64,000 bases of DNA from Oidiodendron maius Zn. Lineage: Eukaryota > Ascomycota > Leotiomycetes > Myxotrichaceae. Both the position numbers and the translations under genes were made by a program. The notes beneath the pieces were generated by a model. That model was not told the DNA's origin. It was given only the letters and a program-made list of their open reading frames with translations, and did not search any database. Shown here in pieces: positions 46,722 to 59,858 of the stretch (positions within the stretch are counted from its first letter, which is position 1; each line of letters begins with the position of its first letter). The DNA is taken from the NCBI GenBank assembly GCA_000827325.1, contig KN832871.1, positions 620,001-684,000 of the forward strand, written 5' to 3'.

Positions 46722-48581
46722 TGAACAACTATGATAGTAAAATAAAGTGTAAGGAAGGAAGGAAGGAAGGAAGAAAGAAAGAATAATGTAGATTAGGGTC
46801 AAGATAGATTATAATGATCAATTGAATTGATAGCAGAGTAGAATAAAAAAAAACCCTCAGAGAGAAGATTAATCTGGTATAAATACAAGCTCAAACAGGT
46901 TGGCAAGGAACAATTGCTGAAAACCAACACCGCAGCCTGAGAAATGACATGAGCGACTCCATTTGACAGATCCTTATATGATACGATGGGTCATTTGTTG
47001 GTCAAACAACTCCATCTGAGATCCTCACGTTGGTTTTACCAAAGAACTCCTCGGGCGGTTGGTGAACTTTGGTTAGACTAAATATGCCAGATGCAAGCCA
47101 CTGTGAGCAATACCATCCCTTAAGGACGAAAACTTGATCCTCATGGGAAATATACTTGGTGCTCATGGTAAAGTAAGGCCTCGTCAAGAAACACCATTAA
47201 ATGCAAGATTTGAAGGTTCTCGAGGGTTGATATGCGCCTATACTAAAAGAGAAGAACGCGCAATACTTCTCTAATAGAAGAGTTATCAATGCAACGCCGT
47301 TAATTTTATGCCACTTTGCATTAGAGCATGGAGGAACTATTCCACAGGTTGTGAGCGTGAGATGCGGTCAAGGATCTGCGACTTAGATGTGTGTCGTAAT
47401 CACGTGACTGCGACTCAGCCACTTCAAAGTTCCTTTAAGGATGTAACCATTCGTCCTTGAGGAGTTCAATTCCCGCATCCGATCCTTAGGTTCCTCTGAA
47501 TGAGCAGGATGGATGTTTGCCTAGTGAGATGAGCCTTCGCAATGCTTAGGTTCCAATTCATCCATTGTCTTTCTCGTTGCATTGTGGTGCTGGCACTAGG
47601 CCCCTGAATTCGACTTTACGTTTGCTATCAGGGTAGCTCAATTGGTAGGAAACACATAATAGGCTAGCATCCATTAGAGAACGCAATATATGATGTTTCT
47701 CTGTAAGATAATGAGTCTGTAAGGAGCAGTGTCAGAATCGGGGCTATACTCATCATATCATTTGTCATCATTATAATTGGTTCCAGGGATGGCATTAATG
47801 AGTTGAAGGAACCAACTCCCTTGAGTGCCCATTCCTTGATAACAATTATCGAAGAATAATAATTTCTGTAGAAACAAATACGGCAACAACTTTTCTACTT
47901 AGTTGGCACAGAGAAATGACACTCAGTAGCTATGTGTAAACTCTTAGTCATTAGGTGCATCTACTCTGCCCAGGTAGACGTATGGACACTGTCGAATTGT
48001 TCGCCTCGGAGGGTCCAAACCCGCCATTCCTCAGCCAAGAACCTTCCAATGATGTCTCATCTTTGATACTAGGGCAGTAATAGAGTTCTGCACAAGCTAA
48101 CAGTGGAGAATTTCTTACGTTTTGTGCAACCCCCCGCCTTTACCCCTAGGTGCGATGCCGCCTTGGCTGACAATCATTCGCAGGGCGCGGCAACTCTAAC
48201 GGCACCAGCACTAATTTAAGCACCATGGCAAGGCCAGTAAATAAAATACCAGACCTCTTCCAAGTGTCGAACGTTTGCTACAGTCTCGCTGTCTACTTTA
48301 AACAACCGAGATATTTTGAAAATGAGTTCGCCATCGACAGATCCAATATGACTTTTACCGTTCTCACATATCACAACTAAAAGCGGGCAGAAATTAATGG
48401 TATAGTGACTATCACCTGTGATTTATCTCTCGATTTGTGATACAAAATTCTGGAGATGAACGCTGGCAAGTTTGGGTATACACAAGACTGGGTATCATAC
48501 ATTTAGAACGTCTATTGAAGAGCGGGACAGTCAAGTTTCGTCTATTTTAGTCCTAATTATACAGAGCGAAACCTGTACCCT
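46722..48581. promoter_or_regulatory. Upstream region of the GH16 gene and 3' flank of the amino-acid permease
   Basis: 1.9 kb. It starts with a purine-rich leader containing the GGAA microsatellite, then mostly AT-rich sequence. Two fragments that look like separate halves of tRNA promoters (about 47466 and 47637) are in the wrong order to form a tRNA. No coding frame is supported. Confidence 0.35.
46751..46782. repeat. GGAA/GAAA microsatellite in the leader of the GH16 gene
   Basis: Five tandem GGAA units run into GAAA units, 30-60 bp upstream of the GH16 start codon. On the coding strand this is a TTCC/TTTC pyrimidine tract, and it is likely transcribed in the 5' leader. Confidence 0.7.
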
Positions 48582-50340
48582 TTACATCCAAAAGTCCCAT
48601 TGTCTCTTATACCATGGCCAAGTTGCCTTCTCGGCACGCTCAGCATCCAACTCCGCTCTAAATGCATCCAAATCGATCTCTCTTCGTCCCTCATCTACAT
48701 TCATCTCACTAACCTTCACACCGAGATGCCACTGTTGGTACCAGAGTTTGTATCCGACAAAGAAGGCGATCACAACGGGAACAGCAAGATAGGACTCGAA
48801 GAAGGCCTTAGCATCTGGAGAACCGCCAATGGGGAATAAAGCAACATAGAATTGAGCAATGAGGCAGAGGATGTTGAGGGTCAAGCCAATCCATGAACCC
48901 CAGACGCCGAACATAGCGGCGAACGGCAAGTCGTCAGTTGTGCGGCCAGCTCTTGCCCAGGCCTTACGGAATCGAATATGCGCAAGGCAGATGGATCCCC
49001 AAGTGAAGAAGTTGGACAGGCCAGAAAGGGAGAGCAGCCAGGTGAAGATGGTGCTTCCGTTGCTAGCCTCGTTGATATAAGCAAGGCAGCCAAAGAGAAG
49101 CACAACGATCAAGACCACCCAAGGTCGACCCTTCTTGTCGATTTTCGCACCCCATCTTGGACCCATTCCCTTCTCGCAGAGAGCTTGGATTGTTCGCGTG
49201 GAGCCGAACGTGCAGGAGTTTGCGACGGAAATAACGCTCAATGTGATGACCGCATTGAAAATAGATGGCAGGGCCTTGATCCCAGCAAGCTGGAACGATA
49301 GCACAAACGGAGAGTAACGGGTATCACCACTGCCAGCACTGGCAGAAAGGCCGTTGCTGTCATGTGGCACAATCAGGCCGAGGAGAAACAGCGAGATAAT
49401 ATAGAACAAACTGATACGCCAGAATACTTGTTTTGTAGCTTTTGGGATGGTCTTGCGAGGGTTCTCAGCTTCGGCGGCCGCGAGACCCACAAGCTCTGTT
49501 CCACCGAAGGCGAAAGATGCAGTGACGAAGACTGAGCAGAAACCTTTGAAACCGTTTGCGAAAGCTCCAGGATCATGCCAATAGTGGGCTCCTATATAAC
49601 CTCGGTTGTCCGTTGGAACGCCGCCGCAGTCGATAACGATGCCCAAGATGATAAATCCAATAACAGCGATGACCTTGATCAAGCCGAGGATGAATTCGAC
49701 CTCGCCATATCCTCGGACGCCGAAAATATTGATCAAAACGATCAGCACGAGGAAGACCGTGATCCACACCCCGACATTGATCGATGGATTGCCAGTATTT
49801 TGTGGGTCGGTCCCTGAAACATTATTAGCCGTGCAGCAAGCTGAAAGAACGGCATTATAACTAACAGAAAGTGATTGTGATGCCGGCCGTAGTCAATTCA
49901 AAAGGTAACACGACGAGCCAGTTCATGGCATAGTTCCAGCCCATGGCAAATCCCCAGGCGGGATCAATGAAGCGAACTGAGTAGCTGAAGAAGGAGCCTG
50001 CAACCGGGTAGAGAGCTACGCTGTTTAGCATAAGCAATTCTGAGTGTGCTAAGGAGGTATGCTTACCAGCAAGCTCTCCCAACGCGTTAACCGTCAACAG
50101 CAACATGAAGCCAGTGATGATGAAGTCGATAACTAGGGATCCAGGACCGCCCGACGCGAGAGCACCACCAGATCCAACGAAGAGACCAGCTCCAATGGAA
50201 CCACCGATAGCAATCATCTGCATATGTCTCCCCTTGAGCGAGGTGCGCAATTTCCCCTGACCGCCGCTCTCGACATGAATGGGGGATGACATCCCCGACT
50301 CGACGGCGACATCTGCATCCTTCTTGTTTTCATAGCCCAT
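48582..50340 (-). CDS. Amino-acid permease (Gap1/YAT family)
   Basis: Exons 50067-50340, 49866-50015 and 48582-49813 sum to 551 residues. After a hydrophilic N-terminus comes the family start LKGRHMQMIAIGGSIGAGLF with the unwound GSIGAGLFVGSG of helix 1. GSFFSYSVRFIDPAWGFAMG follows, then GFKGFCSVFVTASFAFGGTE, VGLAAAEAENPRKTIPKATK and SVISVANSCTFGSTRTIQAL. The C-terminal tail ends WYKRQWDFWM. These are the signatures of fungal general or broad-range amino-acid permeases (TC 2.A.3.10), proton symporters of the plasma membrane with 12 helices. Lysines near the N-terminus (GYENKKDADVAVES) are at the usual site of Rsp5-dependent ubiquitination. The first intron (50016-50066) is 51 nt and has no stop in frame, so its retention would insert 17 residues between helices 2 and 3. 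Confidence 0.93.
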
Positions 50341-52376
50341 CTTGCCGGCTTGCTTTTTCCCGATATTTCAAGACTCAAACTGGCGGTGATCGACCTGGCC
50401 CTAAGGCGTACCACGATGAGGAAGACTTTGAGAGGGAGTAATGTCATCGGCTTGTGCTTGGGGCATACGACGCATTAAGTAAGAGCTGAAATCGAAGATA
50501 AGCAGTTCAAAGTGCTCACCCTTCAAGACATGCTGCGTGGCCCTTTAACATCTAACTGGCTAGACCAGATTATCCCAAAGGGCAGTTCCAATCATATTGG
50601 GTCCATCTCCACCACCCTAGCCGTCCTCAGTCCAATGTTTCACCGCAGACCTGAGGTCTCACCTGTGTCACCGAGCGGACAATAAACAAGCGTCCCTAAC
50701 TAGGGTCAGCTACGACGTGAATATCGAGGGGTAGTGGATGACCTCCAACCCCAGTTTCCGGTACGCCTCTCGAGGCAAGGGATCGATGTCAAACTGGCAC
50801 CAAATACCATTGATAAGAGTAGCGTCCGCGCCCTCGTGGTTTCGCACCCGCGACGAATCAGGGCTTACAATTAAATCATCTGCCCTGTTTGATCGTACCT
50901 TTCACAATAGCTCCAGTGGCATGAGAGCTGCAACAAATAACGGAATCCCATATCTCCAGCTGCCGTGGCATGTCTCTAAGCGGCTGACAAGAACCGATTG
51001 AAAGGGGAAGGCCTGTTTGTCACAGAAGTCTTGAAGGTGTCTTGGCAGGCATCCTCAATAAAATCCCAAATTGCAACACAAAACCATCTCTCGAGGCATG
51101 CTTCTCATTGCCTTGTCAGGATTTGTGACCTGCCACTTCCCCCGTGGATTTCTTGACGGCCTTCATGGTGCAGAATCGACTTTCTAGCGTTTTCGCCTCA
51201 CAGATCTGGACACGCGCGAAATATCTCAACAAGGCAAGTTTCTAGAAGGCGGAGTGACCTACTTGTTGGTCCGGTGGTAGTGGGGCCGCGTTTCCAACGT
51301 CCACCCTCAAATCACTAGTTCAGGACGGTTCAGGGGCTAGAGTCTTGTCAGATGATATAACGGCTGTTGATTTGCTGATGCTCGGCGTGGATGCCAGGTC
51401 AGGATGCGCTAAAGCAGAGAGAATCAGTGCAGCTGGATTGCAGGACGATTTCTTCTTCTAAGCTCGCTGCGACTCCTCATAAATAAGAATACAGTACGCC
51501 CATACAGCATCGTAGGCCGGTCCTCTACCATCGGACAGACAGTAGTGCTTCGCCATTCTTCCCGCCACTTACCTCTGCTGCCATCGGAATCGCCGCCGCC
51601 ACTCAACGTCTCAGAGGCCTCATTCAAACTGTAATACGAATAATAGTATTATCTCATTGCAAAGTCATAATGCAAGGGCTTGGAAAAGTCCCAATTCCTC
51701 TCTTATGGCATGTCCCACCATGCCGCAACCCCCCACACGAGTAATTTCCCCGTCCGTTGCAATATGTCGAGCGGCTAAGACGACTACCACAACTTCCAGC
51801 GTACGAGGGCACAGCAGCGGTCAAATATGGCATCGCAAATACGACTCGATATTATCAAGACGTTGTATGCAATTATGCCCTTCCCCACCCTTCCGTTGGG
51901 GCGGGTTCCAGTTGTGGGCGTCTGGAAAGTAATCCGAGGTTGGGCTTGAAGCTTCGACTATGCACAAACCGCTGGTATGGACTTGAGAACAGTGACAATC
52001 TATTTTATCGCCATCGGTCCAAGCTGTATTAGCATATAAACAACGTGGTAATATCGATGCTCTCTACTTAGTGGCTTGTGGGGAGTGGTATGCGTTGCGA
52101 TGTGGTTGCGACTTCCTTACGCATTGTGTCAGTAGTTGAAGTACGTAAAGAGGCATTGTAGGTGCATTGTCCTGTCCTACAAATTTATATCTAGCATCCG
52201 ATACACTACCTATCTACTAGGCACACGAACGACTTGTCCCTCTCCTCTCTTATTTCCTTTTAGTATGCTGCAGGCGAGAATAGACCCGAATTTCAATCAC
52301 ATCAACCCAACAGACTACTTTTAACTTCATAACTCGATCATGGCTTAGTCGTTAATCCTGTTTGGTATCAAAATCA
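50341..52376. promoter_or_regulatory. Divergent intergenic region between the permease and the unknown fungal gene
   Basis: 2 kb acting as upstream region of two genes read in opposite directions. Frames such as 50738-51001 and 51657-52032 are short and give no recognisable product. The last 200 bases (about 52180-52376) are pyrimidine-rich, consistent with the 5' leader of the downstream gene. Confidence 0.35.
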
Positions 52377-53772
52377 ATGGTTCACTCCACATTCGGTATG
52401 CTCTTAGATCCCTCCTCACCCTTCGCCACAGACAGTGGCGAAAGTAGCTCCAGCGCAATCATGTGCGGTCAGTCCGACGAGCTCTCAGAATCTGCTGCGA
52501 TTCCAGGAGATAATGGCGACGATCTCATGTCTAATAAAATGCCTACACATGTCACTTTTCGAAGGAAAACGGAGGAGGAAGTCCCATTGATGTCGAAGAA
52601 AGGGAGCAACAATGCTCCAGATCCTGCCAACTCTTTCGAAGATGGACCAAGTCGAGATGCGGAGCTTCTTATCGACGAGTTTATGCGGTTTCACCCACCA
52701 CCACCATACTCCAAATATCCCATAACTGGCAATCTTCCATGCCCAGTCATTATACCACAACGAAGACCTAGGGATTGGAAACGTGGATTTATGAGAGCTT
52801 ATGCTCCTGTGCTAGGCGATTGCGGCGTAAGCCAAGATATGTTTCTCGATTTCCTGAAGACCTTCCATGCAGTAAACAAGCAGTTACCTCTGCTCCAAGT
52901 TATCAACGCCGCAGCTTTTCATGTTATCCCTCTCCCCATAATTACCTGTATGTATCCACCTAAATTCACTGATTCTAGCTCCGTCGTATTCTGAAAATTG
53001 ATGCTGAAAAGAACATGCCTCTATCAATATTATTGGATCATAATTGCCTGATTCGATAAACAGTGATCGCGTCTACAGCTATAGATCTTGCATTAGAAGC
53101 GAGAGCACAGTCTCGGTAGGCAATGAAGATACTAATAATACCTTCGATTTCTGACATTCTATTAGAATGAATGCTTTCCTTTACCGCACGAACGAAGAAT
53201 TCTTCCAACCGCGTGGTCTCTACTGCTTAATCATGACATATGATCCGAAATCCAAGGAGACGTTTACTTCAGTCGATATAACGCGATCCGTCAGCTCGAT
53301 TATGAAAGCCAAGTCCTCAGCATTGAGGTGGATGCTCCTCATGACTATTAGCTCGCACAGCTTAGAGTTACCCGAAGCCGCACCATTAGTCTATCCTATC
53401 ATGGACCTGGGAGACCCGCACTACCATCCCATTAGGTGGACACTAAAGACCATGGGAAATTACTTCGATAGACGAGAGCAGGCCAAGTATGCAAGGAAAA
53501 GGCCTGCAAAGGCCTTAACGGCAATGGCGCCAACAGAGCAGAGGGCTGAGTCTTGGCTGAGAGTTAGAACTGTGAACCCATATCCCACCACTGAGGTCAG
53601 TGAGGCTCTAGACGCCCAAGGACGAGTTACAAGTTATGCGGAACCAGGAAAGAGGAAGGAAACGCCGTATAAAGGCACCGGACGGAGGTGGTTTAAGGAG
53701 AATGTGCTGTATATGATGATTGTGAATATGCCAACAGAGGCTGACTTGGCAGCCGTAAAGGGGTCAACGTAG
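52377..53772 (+). CDS. Conserved fungal protein of unknown function
   Basis: Exons 52377-52947, 53064-53115 and 53166-53772 sum to 409 residues. The N-terminal ~100 residues are Ser/Asp/Glu-rich and disordered. A conserved core begins at about residue 100: AELLIDEFMRFHPPPPYSKY, then DWKRGFMRAYAPVLGDCGVS, FLDFLKTFHAVNKQLPLLQV, a moderately hydrophobic stretch (INAAAFHVIPLPIIT), ALEARAQSRMNAFLYRTNEE and FFQPRGLYCLIMTYDP. The C-terminus is basic. Proteins with the FFxPRGLYCLIMTYxP block are, as I recall, frequent in filamentous ascomycetes and are annotated only as hypothetical; I know no function. There is no signal peptide, and membrane association is possible but weak. The ATG at 52377 is the first in frame after the pyrimidine-rich leader. 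Confidence 0.75.
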
Positions 53773-54102
53773 CTTTGGACCAATTGAGGCTTCTTTGCAC
53801 TACAGCTAGACTGGATGGTTCTTCCTAATACAATAAAGTCGTCCTATTCAAGTTATAATGAATTGTCTTGTGAGGTGGTCTTTTAGCGTGGCCAGATATA
53901 GCAAGGCCTGCCCTGGAAGCAGAAGCTTACCCCCAAACATTGGCCGAATTAAGGATCCTACGACACATGTTCATATGATGCAAGTTTCTCCTAGCAAGAA
54001 AAGTTTACATTGTATTTCGCTAAGGAGCAAATGCAATTGGGTATACCCTATACCAAACGCCAGTACTCCAAATGGAAAATCTAAAAAATCCTATGACGTG
54101 AA
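53773..54102. other. Short convergent spacer
   Basis: 330 bases between the 3' ends of the unknown gene and the DUF3433 gene. No signal beyond probable polyadenylation regions. Confidence 0.4.
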
Positions 54103-57100
54103 CTAATCCGATAGTCGAATCTCTTTGAATCCCCTATCTGCGCCTAGGAACTCCTTCAAGAACCTATCACCAGGATATACGACCTCGACACCCCATCTTC
54201 TTTTCTGGCCAACCTCAAACCATCCCAATTTCAACATCTTCCTCTGTACACTCTGTTCTGTATTACCTGCATCCTCAGCAACTAGCTTTAACAATCGATC
54301 ACTCCCGTATACCAAGCCAAGAACACTTCCAACAGTATCCACGTCTCTTGGCAAGTCTTGCAGATAGTATCCGCGGTAAACCATGATCACGACTATTGCT
54401 ACGATGAAGATGGATAAAATGCACAGGCAGATTATAGCTGCCGCGTGATTAATATCCAGATTTTCTACCTTCGTTATGAGCAACGCCGCCGAGGACGAGT
54501 TCGCGTTGGACCGTGGCAGAGAGTTCTGCAGACTCATAGGGGGGTTGGAATCCACAATCAAGCCAAGATCTGATGGAACAGTTGCCCCGAGAGGCTGGAG
54601 GCCCCATGCACCATCCATGAATAAGGCACCGTTCGCGGACACCTTAGTTTGTACAAAGTTCTTGAAGAATATGGAAAACACGGTACTCGAGACGTTCCCG
54701 AGAGTGGCCGGATCGAGAAGTACGGACTTGTTATGACCAGAGAGAGCCAGGGAGGTATAGGACATGAAGTCTGCACTTAGATGAGGGAGGCGGAAGATGA
54801 AAGTCCGATCGGTGATATTATCGGCTGTGGGAGGGAGCGTTTCGGCTATGGCAGGAGACCTTTCGGTTATGGGAGGGGTTTGAGGAATGAGGCCAATACG
54901 AGCTGCATTTGCGGCACCTAAAATGGCGTCATGGAAGAGGTATCCATAACTTGACATTTATCAGTATCATCAGCTTGATGTGAGAGGTGATATACATACC
55001 TGACACTAACGTTCTGGAGGAAGACCCCGGGCTTTGTTTGAAAACCTGATCCGATGCCTGCGGTGGTTGAATATGGGACTCCGGTTGAGACGTTCAAAGC
55101 TTGATAGCGACTTGACCAAGCATTTAGATCCGGTGACGGTTCATTCATAATAGCATAGCTCTGTACAGCACTTGTCGCAAGATCAACATCGACCTTTGCA
55201 TTTGCGGATTCAAAGACGGGTAGGCACTTCAATGCCGTGATTTTAGGTATGTCTGCCCATATCCAGTGAGTCTGTGGAGGCTGTGATATCGAGCTCTGGA
55301 GTTGGTACGGAATAGGATGTCCCGTTATCCACTGGATAACAATACTTGTATGCAGATCATCTGCCGAATAAGTCCAGTATCCAATAGCAGTCTCTTCTGA
55401 GGTATTCATGCCAGATTCGGAACTAGGCATTTGGTAACCTGCTACAGATATGTTGAAAAGAGGCCTCGCACTCTCAATTGAATCTTTCACTACGAAGTTA
55501 TTTATCTCATAGCCCACTGTTAGGTTGTCGGTTAAGTTCCGACCATTCCAAGTTGCCTTGTCGGTGAGATTTACGGTCGTGAGCCAAGCCGAGGTGTTTG
55601 ACATGTCAATTGGGACACACTCCAGTCTCCCCCTCAAAGAAGGAGTCTGAACTGTGACATTTTTTGTAGCAGGGCGGAAACTGGAGGTACTGTTCTGAAT
55701 TGTTCGATCCGAAGCAGCCAGAACTGATGTCAAGTTAAAGGGAGAAAATGCCCAATCTTCACTTGTCCATGGAGGTGGAGTGGAATTGTAAACTCCCTCA
55801 TTCACTGATGAAAACATCCATGAGGTAAGGGAATTTTCAAAGATATTAGATAGAACTCCCTCGGAAATTTTCGTTTCGTCCTCTGGAGTTGGCGGAGATA
55901 CTACGGTGAAGATCGCTGGGACACTTCTCAATTCCGCTGTTCTGAGGACCGTGATATTCTGCGTTTTGAATGCCGGATTGCGCTCCCATAGACCAGATAT
56001 GGTAACAGTTACTAGCACTGATTGTCAGTATAAAACATGTCATCCTTGCTAAAGAAAATACTAACAAACTTGGGAAAGAATTCCGCAAACGGCGACTAGA
56101 GATAAAAGGAACTCTCTATTCCAGGCCGCTGATCCTATTGTCCACAAAAGAGAGAAGTTGATAAAAGAAGGTGGGTTCCGCGGACTTAGACTAGTTTTTT
56201 TGGTCATAGAAATGTACGGTTGAAGCGTCCTGAGAGTTTTGACCATGGAAGCCCAAAATAGCATAATGCCAAGGCAAATAAATGTTGGAATGACAGAGTA
56301 TGGGGCAAGAGCGACAACGACCTCGTCCGTATATTCTAGATTCGACCCTGGGATCAATACTGAATGGGAAATCGCCTTGCCGTGGAAAACGCCAAAAAGC
56401 ACTGCCAAAATGAGAGCTATAATGATGATGGAAGCGAGAAATATTTGAAGTATTCTGTCCTGAAGTACCCTTGGACACCAGTTGTTAGTTTCCAGTGATG
56501 CAGCATCTGAGTAAACGCCCGCTAGAAACGGATTAATTTTATTGCCATGGCTCCACAGCTCTGGACACTCACTAGAGAGTTGTGAAACGTCGCTCATGTC
56601 GTAGGCATGTAATTCACCATTTCTGAGATATAGAACATATCCACTCAGTTTATGTCGAATTGCATACTCCGATGCTCGATCTGTGCCTTCGAAAAGTGAT
56701 CGCATATCTGGTCTTGAGCTTATCAGTGAGGTCATTACACTCAAAGAACCAGGATCATGCAGCAGATTGAGGGGTCTTCGGTCAAGCCTAGTGTGGAATG
56801 CTACTAGAAGCAACATGCAAGTTGACAGTAGCATAGCGACCGCTAGCATGATACCAACTACAAAACTCACCAATATCCGCCTTTCTGTAGTAGCAGTGGT
56901 TCCAGAGATAGAGTCTGAATTTTGGACTCCTACCTGACGAAAGTTTGATATCATGCTTTCGCCAAAGAACCTTTGCTTCACTTGGCGTGCTTGGGCTACC
57001 AGGTTTGGGCTCGTAAGCATTTGTGACAAGTTAAAATTGTTTTCTGCGCCAAGAAGACTTAAGGGTCCCCCAAGTTTTGGTCTGATTGGTAAATCTGGAT

Positions 57101-59084
57101 TCAAACTCGAATTGGGGGACTGGAATTTAGTGGCCCAGTTCTGGCTAAAGAAAGAGTTTTCGAACGCCGAGATATCCAAAACATTTGACCCAATAGGCCC
57201 TTTCGCAATTTCAAATTCCCTCTCATCAAATGTGACCGATGGGGGCGACTCGTCATTCGAAACTGTGACCGGTAATGTCGCAGAAAAGTAGCTAGAGGTA
57301 CACACCTGCCCAAGAGCTTTGAAGGTCTGGTTTTGTACGTATGGCTCGGCGAGAAAGAAAATGCTCCGAGTTCCACACTGTGAAGTAGTATTCAGAAGGA
57401 TTTGATTGGAAGCATTAAGATCAGCTGCCGTGCCATTAGTTGGTGCCCAAAGGAGAGGGTAGTCGAAATCGGGTGCTTCTGACCACCAGCCGCCTCCAGT
57501 ACTGAATAAAGTGCTTTGACCAAAGTCTGGTGAAAACCCCGCCAAACCAAGCGAACAACCGTCTTCCGACTCAATCACGAAAGAAAGCAGATTGGTGCTA
57601 GATGAAATCGTTGTTGGTAAAGTAAAGTTTGCGAAAGAGTGCAGACTCATCAAATTACACTGTAGATCCACTTGGTAAACTGTAGTGTTAACAGTCCATT
57701 CCTGTGTTGAACTTGATAGCACTCCACCAAGTGGAACTGTATTTTCATTGGTCGGCCAAAAAGGTAGAATAGTATAGCCACTGCTCACCCATGCGCTCGT
57801 GGTAGTGTTCAAGAGTTCGCCAGAGATAGTTCGGAATAGAATTGTGTCATCTGTAGAAAGCTTTAGCGGGCTATCGGCAGATACTGCAAGTCGAGAGAAA
57901 TTTGAACTGTTAAGTAAGGCAACGTCTGCAGGATACATGAATGCAGCCGAAAATGGTACAACAACCAGGAGAGATAAAAGATTGACAAATGCCGCCCAGA
58001 ATAATGGCCAGTTTCGAACTCCTCCATTAGCGGATTTGCTGAGAGCAGTAGCTGGATCTGACCACAGTGATCCGGGCTGGAGGAAAAGGGTAGATGCAGG
58101 GGCACCAGCGGACCGCGATAGTCTGGCATAAGGTTCTGTTCGCTTGATGTCGCCAAGCATAGCCATGACAAGGATAGTGTAAATAATGGCGAGCAAAGTG
58201 GGTAAAAACTTATAAGTAAACAAGAAAGCGGATGTACTCTTCTCTGCTCCAAGCCCTTGTTGATCTTGCGAGTTGAGAGTAAGTAAAAGTGCGGCTAGCC
58301 CAAGACCAAGAGAAAGGAGAAAAAGAAATGATATGAACCACCATTGCAAGGATACTGGGAGCCACTTTATACCTCCACCAGAATTTCTTGCGCTACCTGT
58401 GTTGTTGAGATTCAACCCTGGAGGTTCGAACATTGCCTGGTCTATCCTCTGCTCCACAGTGGCTTCTCTCATAATCTGGTCCTGAAAAAGTCCCTCAAGG
58501 CCTGCCTGAAGTATTTCGTGCTGCTGCCTTGCTTCCACAATGCTCTGCTCAAGACCGAGATGCAATGAACCGGCCTCGCTAGTGGCTGCAGAGCTTGCGA
58601 GATACGCTGCTTCCTCGGCACTTATCCCGAAGAAAGGAAATGCAATGGCCGCTATACCTTGAACACTGTACACGCTGCTGGTGGCTCGGCGTTGTCTAAC
58701 CATGCCCTCCGGATGCACGCTGCTCCCTCGATTGGAATAATCCGTCAGTTGTTCCGGTTGCATTTCGGTTTCATTGGCATCCAGGTCAAGAAACGGTATG
58801 GGACTCGTCCCTAAGGCGCTCGGCACATGTCGCGAGAATTGAATTGAGTCTGGGCTAAAATAAGAGCTTCTCACCCGATCCGCCGGTGACTGGATTGCTG
58901 ATGAGAGTCGCGAAACCGGCGACACGCCTTCGTCCGCCAAATTCGCTCCATAGTGGTTAGCCACATGTGCAACTTCAAGAGATGCGTGACGATTGCCAAC
59001 TGGCTTCCTTGGAATTTGCGATGGCCGCCGAACTTGTGGAGTTAGAGGACTTACGCTTTCCTCCTGAACGGGATCCCAGGACAT
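54103..59084 (-). CDS. Large membrane protein with two DUF3433 domains
   Basis: Exons 56066-59084, 55000-56017 and 54103-54949 sum to 1,627 residues. The first ~230 residues are disordered. The first DUF3433 follows: a span near LPVSLQWWFISFLFLLSLGL, then TLLAIIYTILVMAMLGDIKR, TEPYARLSRSAGAPASTLFL and NWPLFWAAFVNLLSLLVVVP. A long Asn/Thr/Ser-rich region with many N-glycosylation sequons is probably extracellular. Two central spans surround a cytosolic segment (near residues 740 and 880), and the second DUF3433 (YSVIPTFICLGIMLFWASMV, KTLRTLQPYISM, SLLWTIGSAAWNREFLLSLV) is followed by a second glycosylated domain. A last span (AAIICLCILSIFIVAIVVIM) leads to a basic tail. This double layout with alternating spans and ectodomains is typical of DUF3433 proteins of filamentous ascomycetes, whose role is unknown; a cell-surface or wall function is a guess. 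Confidence 0.88.
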
Positions 59085-59858
59085 TGTCGTATCGGATCAT
59101 CGTAGCCGCTCACGAACGGTTTCCTCTCGCTGTCTTGGATGCCATGTTGAAGGTCTAGATTGAATTGCAGGAGATGCGCTGGGCTTCTGTGATACATATC
59201 GAACTTCTTCAGGATGGCAATCCTTGCCATCTTCTCACATACGCTGCAGGAAGGTAAGGAAGGGGGCCTCGGAGGATTTGGCTCCTAAAGCTGTCGCCCT
59301 AAGTAGAAAATTGCGAAACTGAGCCCAGATTCACACGCGGTGCGTAGCTCGCGATCCATGAACCAGCATTCGCCGTGTCATTGGGATCACTCCGCCGAGG
59401 CTGTGCTACACTTGAAGCGGCTTCTGAGCGACAAGCCTCTGCGTACGTACGCGACGGACTCCTACCGGATTTCCGCCGCGAGGGAATCAAACGTGAGAGA
59501 GTCATTTCAGTCACTCGCGGCGCGTTTTGCAGGTAGTCATGTTTCTTCTCTTTCAGGATAGGAGATGAGGCAGTTATTGCAATCGCTTCCTGAAGCAACC
59601 TGGTGAACGTTGAAGGATGCTGCCATAATCGACTGCACGCTAAACCGAGAGCGGGGTGCAGTGAAGCGGAGACGGTTTCCCGAGGTTCATCCGGGCTGAT
59701 CTCCTTATGCGGGGGGGTTTGTACGTTCTCACGACAACCTCGGTTGAATAATTTGAATAGCCTTAAGTGCTCTCTATATTATATGTATGATGACTGGATA
59801 GTTTCGGGTCCGTAATTGCTTTCCTTCCAATAGTCTTGGACCAATCTCATTTTCTACA
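59085..59858. promoter_or_regulatory. Divergent promoter region of the DUF3433 and acyl-CoA dehydrogenase genes
   Basis: 0.77 kb shared upstream region of two genes read away from each other. It includes a run of eight G near 59710. Overlapping short frames on both strands (59299-59598, 59340-59561) are not supported. Confidence 0.4.

Noticed and set aside
47460-47660. tRNA-like fragments (GTTCAATTCC near 47466, TAGCTCAATTGG near 47637)
   Set aside because: The B-box-like piece lies upstream of the A-box-like piece, they are too far apart, and no acceptor or anticodon stem forms. Chance similarity.
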